Shown here piece by piece: positions 18,231-23,286 of a stretch of 23,286 nucleotides of DNA. The notes under the pieces were generated by a model, which made no database searches, was not told the DNA's origin, and saw only the letters and a list, made by a program, of their open reading frames with translations. The stretch's first letter is position 1, and each line of letters starts with the position of its first letter. Position numbers and translations under genes: made by a program. The stretch comes from Myxococcales bacterium. GTDB taxonomy: Bacteria; Myxococcota; Bradymonadia; UBA7976; UBA1532. The stretch is from contig JACKDM010000060.1 in NCBI GenBank assembly GCA_020633515.1, positions 1-23,286 of the forward strand, read 5' to 3'.

Positions 18231-19847
18231 GTGACCGATCCGACCCGCCGCGACGCGCTCGCCCGCCTCGCCGCCGCCGCCGCGCTGCTCGCGGTGGGCT
18301 GCGACGACGAGACCCCGATGACCGGCCTCTGCGCCGACACGACACCCGCGCCCGACGAGGCGCTCGGCACGCCGACGCTGATGGGCGACCCGTTCACGCT
18401 CGGGGTGGCTTCGGGTGATCCGCTGCCCGACGGGGTGGTGATCTGGACGCGGCTGGCGCCCGATCCGCTCGCCGAGGACGGCGCGGGCGGGATGCCGGCG
18501 GCGGCGGTGGCGGTCGAGTGGGCGGTCGCGGAGGACGCCGACTTCACCCGGGTGGTGCAGCGCGGGGTGGCGGCGGCGCGGCCGGAGCGGGGGCACGCGG
18601 TGCACGTCGACGTGCGCTGCCTCGCGCCGGCGACGCGCTATCACTATCGCTTCTGGTACGGCGAGACGCCGAGCCCGGCGGGGCGGACGCGCACGGCGCC
18701 GGCGGCGGACGCGCGGCCGGAGGCGATGACGATCGCGGTGGGCTCGTGCCAGGATTACCGCGATGGCTATTACACCGCGCAGCGGCACCTCGCCGACGAG
18801 GACGTCGACGTGGTGCTCTTCGTGGGTGACTACATCTACGAGCAGCCGGGCGAGGCGCTGGTGCGGGCGCATGTGGGCGAGGAGCCGCGGGATCTGGCGG
18901 GCTATCGGCGGCGGTACGGGCTCTACAAGAGCGATCCGAACCTGCAAGCGGCGCACGCGGCGCATCCGTGGGTGTGTACCTGGGACGATCACGAGGTCGA
19001 TGGCAACTACGCGGGCGAGAACGGGCAGGAGATGGTGAGCCGCGAAGACTTCCTCGCGCGGCGGGCGGCGGCGTATCGGGTGTGGCAGGAGCATCTGCCG
19101 GTGCGGCTGCCTTCGGTCGAGGGCGACGAGGTGCGGATCTATCGGCGCTTCGACTACGGGGATCTGTGTCGGATCTGCGTGCTCGACACCCGGCAGTACC
19201 GCGACCGGCAGCCATGTGACTCCGATGGCTTCAGCCTGATGTGCCCGGAGTGGGCGGGCTACGACGGCGAGCTGCTCGGCGCGGCGCAGGAGGCGTGGCT
19301 CGCCGACTCGCTGCGGGGCTCGCCGGCGCGGTGGAACGCGGTCGCGCAGCAGGTGGTGATGACCTCGACGCTGCTGCTTCAGGGGCGGCTCGGCAACAAC
19401 GACCAGTGGGATGGCTACCCGCAGGCGCAGCAGCGGGTGCGTGATCTGTTCGCCGAGCCGGGGGTGGCGGACGTGATCGTGTTGACGGGCGATCTGCACG
19501 CGGCGGGCGTCGGGCGGCTGACGGCGCAGATCGACGACGCGGAGAGCGAGACGGTGGCGGTGGAGCTCCTCGGGACGTCGTTCACGAGCCGCAACCAGAC
19601 GCAGGAGGATCCGGCGGCGGCGGAGTTCTTGACGAGCTTCGTCGAGGAGCTGCCGCAGATCGAGTACTTCGACCTGACCCGGCGGGGCTATCTGCTGTGC
19701 CGGGTGGAGCGCGATCGGTGGGAGGCGCGGTTCCGGGTGGTGAGCACGGTCGCCGAGGAGACGGCGTCGGTGAGCGACGCGGCGGTCTTCGCGGTGGAGC
19801 GGGGGAGCGGGCGGCTGACGCGGCTCGACGCGCCGGGAGAGGAGTGA
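18231..19847 (+). CDS. phoD: PhoD-family alkaline phosphatase, probable Tat-exported lipoprotein
   Basis: 538 residues. PhoD enzymes are Ca2+/Fe-dependent phosphomonoesterases/diesterases acting outside the cytoplasmic membrane. The PhoD_N-type beta domain is at residues 55-160 (FTLGVASGDPLPDGVVIWTR). The catalytic domain then shows GSC with Cys173, GDYIYE at 199-204, WDDHEVDGNY at 251-260 and GDLHAAG at 420-426, which are the expected metal and active-site positions. The N-terminus TDPTRRDALARL plus AAAAALLAVGC has twin Arg at residues 6-7 and a hydrophobic stretch ending at Cys24, fitting Tat export with possible lipidation; the lipobox AVG-C is not ideal. I chose GTG 18231 because GAGG is 5 nt upstream and the signal starts there. 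The frame is open back to 17940 but without family sequence. It converges on the Cys-repeat gene. No Pho box was identified. Confidence 0.9.
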   Translation: MTDPTRRDALARLAAAAALLAVGCDDETPMTGLCADTTPAPDEALGTPTLMGDPFTLGVASGDPLPDGVVIWTRLAPDPLAEDGAGGMPAAAVAVEWAVAEDADFTRVVQRGVAAARPERGHAVHVDVRCLAPATRYHYRFWYGETPSPAGRTRTAPAADARPEAMTIAVGSCQDYRDGYYTAQRHLADEDVDVVLFVGDYIYEQPGEALVRAHVGEEPRDLAGYRRRYGLYKSDPNLQAAHAAHPWVCTWDDHEVDGNYAGENGQEMVSREDFLARRAAAYRVWQEHLPVRLPSVEGDEVRIYRRFDYGDLCRICVLDTRQYRDRQPCDSDGFSLMCPEWAGYDGELLGAAQEAWLADSLRGSPARWNAVAQQVVMTSTLLLQGRLGNNDQWDGYPQAQQRVRDLFAEPGVADVIVLTGDLHAAGVGRLTAQIDDAESETVAVELLGTSFTSRNQTQEDPAAAEFLTSFVEELPQIEYFDLTRRGYLLCRVERDRWEARFRVVSTVAEETASVSDAAVFAVERGSGRLTRLDAPGEE

Positions 19848-19857
19848 TGGCAACGGG

Positions 19858-19918
19858 TGGCATTGATGACATCGAGCCTGATGCCATCAATGCCATGTCA
19901 ACCCATCGATGGCATCAG
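19858..19918. terminator. Terminator-like hairpins between convergent genes, made of GATGGCATC words
   Basis: TGGCATTGATGACATC (19858-19873) faces GATGCCATCAATGCCA (19880-19895). This gives 16-bp arms with a single A-C mismatch and a 6-nt loop, GAGCCT. An alternative 11-bp stem pairs CTGATGCCATC (19878-19888) with GATGGCATCAG (19908-19918), whose right arm covers the stop codon of the minus-strand gene. The two folds are mutually exclusive. Their position between the ends of two convergent genes fits bidirectional termination or 3'-end protection, although no T-tract is present. Confidence 0.6.
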
Positions 19919-22900
19919 CGGATCGCGCCGTTGGCGATCATGTAGGCCATGATGTCGCGGCTCTGCTCGGTGAAGCCGGCGTCGGTGTCCTGCCAGTCGA
20001 TGTCGACGAGCCACAGCCGGCCGGCGCCGATCTCGATGTAGCCGAACGCGGCGTTCTGCGCGTTCCAGCCGCCGAGCAGGGTGACGTTGGGGAAGTTGTT
20101 GATCGAGTAGCCGCAGCCGGTGGCGGCGCCGATGGGCACGAACGGGATGTCCTGCCAGAACTGGTCCTGCGGGTTGAACTGGAACGCGGGCTGGATGTTG
20201 TCCTGGCAGGCGCCGTTGCGGTTCCCCTGCGCGACGGGCACGCCGACGATCGCCGAGTAGATGGTGTGGCTGATGTTGTACTCGGTGATGACGACGCCGC
20301 CGTTCTCGATGTAGGCGCGGATCGCGGCGGCCTGGTTGGTGATCTGGGCGGCGGCGCCGCGGGGCACGAGGATGGCCTGCACGTCGTCGGCGGGCGCACA
20401 TGAGTTGCGGACGACGCGGACCTCGGCCTCGACGAGCGCGCCGCGGATGAACTCGTTGGGGTCGCGGGTGCTGCGGCCACACTCGAGGACGCGGGGGCGC
20501 AGCTCGCCGCAGCGGCCGTCGATGCACTCGACGCCGTCGCTGCACGCGCGGCCGCAGCGGCCGCAGTTCTGGGGGTTGTCGAGGAGGGGCACGCAGACGC
20601 CGTCGCAGAGGCCGTAGCCGCGCTGTTCGCAGATGTCGCCGGCGGCGGCGCAGCCGTCGTCTTCGGGCCAGTCGACGAGGCCGTCGCCGTCGTCGTCGAC
20701 GCCGTTCTGGCAGAGGGGGGCGACGTCGGGGTCGAGCTCGTCGTTGTCGCGGGCGTTCTCGCAGCCGACGTCGGCGAGGTCGAAGATGCCGTCGTCGTCG
20801 TTGTCGAGGCCGTCGGCGCAGCGGGGCGGGGGGGCGCCGTCGCTGGATTCGCGCTCGTCGCCGGCGAAGAGGCAGCCGGGGTCGTCGGGCCAGTCGATGC
20901 GGCCGTTGCCGTCGTCGTCGCGGGCGTTGGCGCACTGGGGGGCGAAGGCGGCGTCGGCCTCGTCGGCGTCGCCGGCCGCCGCGCAGCCGGGGTCGCGGGG
21001 GAAGTCGGCGCGGCCGTCGCCGTCGTCGTCCATGCCGTTGCTGCACGCGGGGCGGGGGTCGGGGTCGCGCTCGTCGGGGTCGCCGGCGGCGTAGCAGCCG
21101 GGGTCGAACGGGTAGTCGACGAGGCCGTCGCGGTCGTCGTCCTCGCGGTTGGCGCAGGCGGGGAGGCGGAGGTCGTTGCGCTCGCTGAGGTCGCCGCGGG
21201 CGGCGCAGCCGGGGTCGAGCGGGAAGTCGGTGAGGCCGTCCATGTCGTCGTCGATGCGGTTGTTGCACTGCGGCGCGCGGCGGTCGTCGGCCTCGTCGGT
21301 GTCGCCGCGGGCGGCGCAGCCGATGTCGTCGGGGTAGTCGATGACGCCGTCATCGTCGTCGTCGACGCCGTTGGCGCAGGCGGGCACCTCGTCGGGGTCG
21401 GCCTCGCTCGCGCCGCCTTTGCTCGCGCAGCCGGGGTCGAGGGGGTGGTCGACGAGGCCGTCGCCGTCGTCGTCGCGGCCGTTGAAGCAGGCCGGCGCGG
21501 CGGCGGGGTCGCGCTCGTCTTCGTCGTCGGGGGTGGCGCAGCCGACGTCGTCGCCGTCGATGAAGCCGTCGCCGTCGTTGTCGACGGCGTCGCTGCACCC
21601 GGGCGGGAGGCGCTGCACGTCGACGGAGAGCTTGAAGGGGATGCCGAGCCCGAGGGGGTGGTCGACGAAGACGAAGTAGTCGCCGGGGCCGGCGCGCTCG
21701 ATGACGACGGCGCCCTTGCGGTTCTGCTGCTGCTGGTTCTGCGCGGGGGCGCAGGCGATCTCGGCGGCGGCGTTGGTGCAGGCGGTGCGCACGTAGACGA
21801 TGGTGTCGCCGGCGGTCTCGGGGTGGTTGGTGCTGAAGGCGAGGCGGGCGTTGAAGGGGTTCGTGTAGACGAAGACCTTCTCGGTGGCGGTGGCGCCGCC
21901 GCAGCTCCCGCCGAACTGGCGGGTGCCGCCAGCGGAGGTGTCGTCGAGGATGAACGGGGCGCCGACGGGGTACTCGTAGACGACGACGCCCTGCCCGCAG
22001 AGGTCGACCTCGTCGCCGTCGGCGGCGGAGCGGCAGCCGATGTCGAGCGGGTAGTCGACGAGGCCGTCGCCGTCGTTGTCGACGTCGTCGGCGCAGAGCG
22101 GGGGCACGTCGGGGTCGAGCTCGTCGGTGTCTTCGCGGGTGTCGCAGCCGGGGTCGGTGGGGAAGTCGACGCGGCCGTCGGCGTCGTCGTCGAGGCCGTT
22201 GCGGCACTGCGCGAGCGGGATCTGTTCGATGCGGAGCTCGAAGTCGCCGGCGCGGCCGGCGGCGCCGTCGACGTAGACGTAGTAGGTGCCGGGCGCGGGC
22301 TCGTCGACGACGAGGGTGTTGGCGGCGACGTCGTCGATCGGCTCGCGCTGGCAGGCGACCTCGCTCTGCGGGCTCTGGCAGCCGCGGCGGACGTAGATGG
22401 CGGTCTCGAGCTGGTTTCCGGGGAGCTCGGTGGTGATGCGGAGCGCCTCGATGGGGCGGTCGACGCGGACGAGGAAGACGACCTCGGGGGCGCCGCGGCC
22501 GCCGCAGGTGCCTTCGCTGGCGAAGGGTTCGCCGCGGGTGCTGCCGCGCACGGTGCGGTCGCCGACGACCTCGACGGCGGTGTAGCCGCGGCCGCAGTCG
22601 CCGCCTTCGTTGGCGTCGGCGGCGGCCTCGCAGCCGGGGTCGTCGGGGTAGTCGACGCGGCCGTCGCCGTCGTTGTCGACGCCGTCGGCGCAGGGGGGCG
22701 GGCGCTCGCCGTCGGCTTCGTCGCGGTCGCCGAGGCCGGCGCAGCCGGGGTCGTCGGGGTAGTCGACGAGGCCGTCGCCGTCGTCGTCGAGGCCGTTGCC
22801 GCACGCGGGGGGCAGGTCGCCGTCGGCCTCGTCTTCGTCGCCGGCCGCCGCGCAGCCGGGGTCGAGGGGGAAGTCGACGATGCCGTCGCCGTCGTCGTCC

Positions 22901-23286
22901 AGGCTGTTGAAGCAGGCGGGCGGGAGCTCGCCGTCGGCCTCGCGGGGGTCGGCGACGCTGGAGCAGCCGGGGTCGGCGAGGTCGACGCGGCCGTCGCCGT
23001 CGTTGTCCTGGCCGTCGCCGCACTGGGGGAGCGTGGGGCCGACCGTGTTGACCTCGTCGTCGTCGCCGGCCGAGCCGCAGCCGGGGTCGTCGGGGAAGTC
23101 GGTGAAGCCGTCGTCGTCGTCGTCTTCGCCGTTGCTGCACGCGGGCAGCGCGGGGTCGTCGGACTCGTCGTCGTCGAGCGCCGAGCCGCAGCCGCGGTCG
23201 GCGAGGTCGACGAGGCCGTCGCCGTCGTCGTCTTCGCCGTTGCGGCACTGCGGCGGCGGCGGATCGGCGGACTCGTCGTCGCCGCT
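19915..23286 (-). CDS. Secreted-type Cys/Asp-repeat protein with PPC-like domains and C-terminal ThuA/GATase-like domain, 5' truncated
   Basis: The frame is open to the right edge, so the N-terminus is missing; 1123 residues are visible. The GTG at 22551 is internal, because the repeats continue upstream in the same frame. Order, N to C: six 37-residue Cys/Asp repeats; PPC-like beta domain 1 (about 22250-22590: EGTCGGRGAPEVVFLVRV, ETAIYVRRGC, PGTYYVYVDG); two repeats; PPC-like domain 2 (about 21610-21990: GGSCGGATATEKVFVYTN, DTIVYVRTAC, GDYFVFVDHP); nine repeats; a Cys knot (CGRCGRACSDGVECIDGRCG); and a C-terminal alpha/beta domain. The last one reads VQAILVPRGAAAQITNQAAA, then YIENGGVVITEYN, and ends GRLWLVDIDWQDTDAGFTEQ. 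It resembles a ThuA/class-I GATase fold, by eye only. The even Cys count per repeat implies disulfides, hence export. Function unknown. Confidence 0.75.
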   Translation of the reverse strand, partial: SGDDESADPPPPQCRNGEDDDGDGLVDLADRGCGSALDDDESDDPALPACSNGEDDDDDGFTDFPDDPGCGSAGDDDEVNTVGPTLPQCGDGQDNDGDGRVDLADPGCSSVADPREADGELPPACFNSLDDDGDGIVDFPLDPGCAAAGDEDEADGDLPPACGNGLDDDGDGLVDYPDDPGCAGLGDRDEADGERPPPCADGVDNDGDGRVDYPDDPGCEAAADANEGGDCGRGYTAVEVVGDRTVRGSTRGEPFASEGTCGGRGAPEVVFLVRVDRPIEALRITTELPGNQLETAIYVRRGCQSPQSEVACQREPIDDVAANTLVVDEPAPGTYYVYVDGAAGRAGDFELRIEQIPLAQCRNGLDDDADGRVDFPTDPGCDTREDTDELDPDVPPLCADDVDNDGDGLVDYPLDIGCRSAADGDEVDLCGQGVVVYEYPVGAPFILDDTSAGGTRQFGGSCGGATATEKVFVYTNPFNARLAFSTNHPETAGDTIVYVRTACTNAAAEIACAPAQNQQQQNRKGAVVIERAGPGDYFVFVDHPLGLGIPFKLSVDVQRLPPGCSDAVDNDGDGFIDGDDVGCATPDDEDERDPAAAPACFNGRDDDGDGLVDHPLDPGCASKGGASEADPDEVPACANGVDDDDDGVIDYPDDIGCAARGDTDEADDRRAPQCNNRIDDDMDGLTDFPLDPGCAARGDLSERNDLRLPACANREDDDRDGLVDYPFDPGCYAAGDPDERDPDPRPACSNGMDDDGDGRADFPRDPGCAAAGDADEADAAFAPQCANARDDDGNGRIDWPDDPGCLFAGDERESSDGAPPPRCADGLDNDDDGIFDLADVGCENARDNDELDPDVAPLCQNGVDDDGDGLVDWPEDDGCAAAGDICEQRGYGLCDGVCVPLLDNPQNCGRCGRACSDGVECIDGRCGELRPRVLECGRSTRDPNEFIRGALVEAEVRVVRNSCAPADDVQAILVPRGAAAQITNQAAAIRAYIENGGVVITEYNISHTIYSAIVGVPVAQGNRNGACQDNIQPAFQFNPQDQFWQDIPFVPIGAATGCGYSINNFPNVTLLGGWNAQNAAFGYIEIGAGRLWLVDIDWQDTDAGFTEQSRDIMAYMIANGAIR
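20650..23286 (-). repeat. 17 copies of a 37-residue Cys-flanked DxDxDG repeat
   Basis: The consensus is C-x-N-G-x-D-D-D-G-D-G-L-V-D-Y-P-x-D-P-G-C followed by about 16 residues rich in Asp/Glu (AAGDxDExD). Blocks: 22630 to the edge (6 copies, continuing beyond the window), 22033-22206 (2 copies) and 20650-21597 (9 copies). Each copy has two Cys about 20 residues apart enclosing an EF-hand-like DxDxDGxxD loop, so each probably forms one disulfide-closed Ca2+ site. The 111-bp unit is diverged at the protein level. Two blocks are interrupted by PPC-like domains, which looks like domain insertion into a once continuous array. Confidence 0.8.

Overview
The window is very GC-rich and its third codon positions are almost all G or C. 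It encodes mostly envelope-type proteins: thrombospondin type-3 (TSP3) calcium-binding repeats, a MYXO-CTERM-like C-terminal anchor, PPC-like domains, Cys/Asp repeats and an OmpA-type barrel. This combination points to a Myxococcota (former Deltaproteobacteria) chromosome. I see no tRNA, rRNA, transposase or CRISPR array.

Left part (1-5.0 kb). A truncated gene with a retropepsin-like D-T-G motif enters from the left edge. It converges on a minus-strand run that reads, in transcription order: a DUF6918-like protein (4528->4088), the metalloprotease TldD (4071->2617), its partner TldE/PmbA (2617->1295, start and stop overlapping) and a double-hotdog acyl-CoA thioesterase (1164->346). The pmbA-thioesterase gap holds a strong hairpin built from the palindrome ATGCCATCGATGGCAT. 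A 473-bp gap upstream of the DUF gene holds two direct copies of a 124-bp non-coding unit, each carrying a 15-bp inverted repeat.

Centre (5.0-18.0 kb, minus strand). This is one enormous locus. It starts with an alpha/alpha-toroid (prenyltransferase/squalene-cyclase-like) domain. About 9.7 kb of Asp/Gly-rich TSP3 repeats follow, organised into two different higher-order repeats (about 219 bp, then about 312 bp). Next come a MYXO-CTERM-like tail, a signal-peptide-like segment, an outer-membrane beta-barrel, more TSP3 units, an OmpA peptidoglycan-binding domain, an Ala/Glu/Pro linker and a small AMIN-like beta domain. The reading frame is broken at about 16457 and 15990, repeatedly in 11.04-11.90 kb, and several times in 5.35-5.66 kb. 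Most of the clustered breaks fall in G or C runs, so base-calling error is a serious alternative to real decay. The tail and the OmpA part probably derive from two adjacent genes that are fused in frame as given.

Right part (18.2 kb to end). A PhoD-type phosphatase with a Tat/lipoprotein-like N-terminus is divergent from the giant locus. It converges, over a 67-bp gap containing a long hairpin, on a gene that runs off the right edge. That gene encodes a secreted-type protein with 17 visible Cys-flanked DxDxDG repeats, two PPC-like beta domains, a Cys-rich knot and a possible ThuA/GATase-like C-terminal domain.

Taken together, 5-23 kb looks like a cell-surface cluster rich in predicted Ca2+-binding loops next to a phosphatase of a family known to need metal. 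A shared function is only inference.
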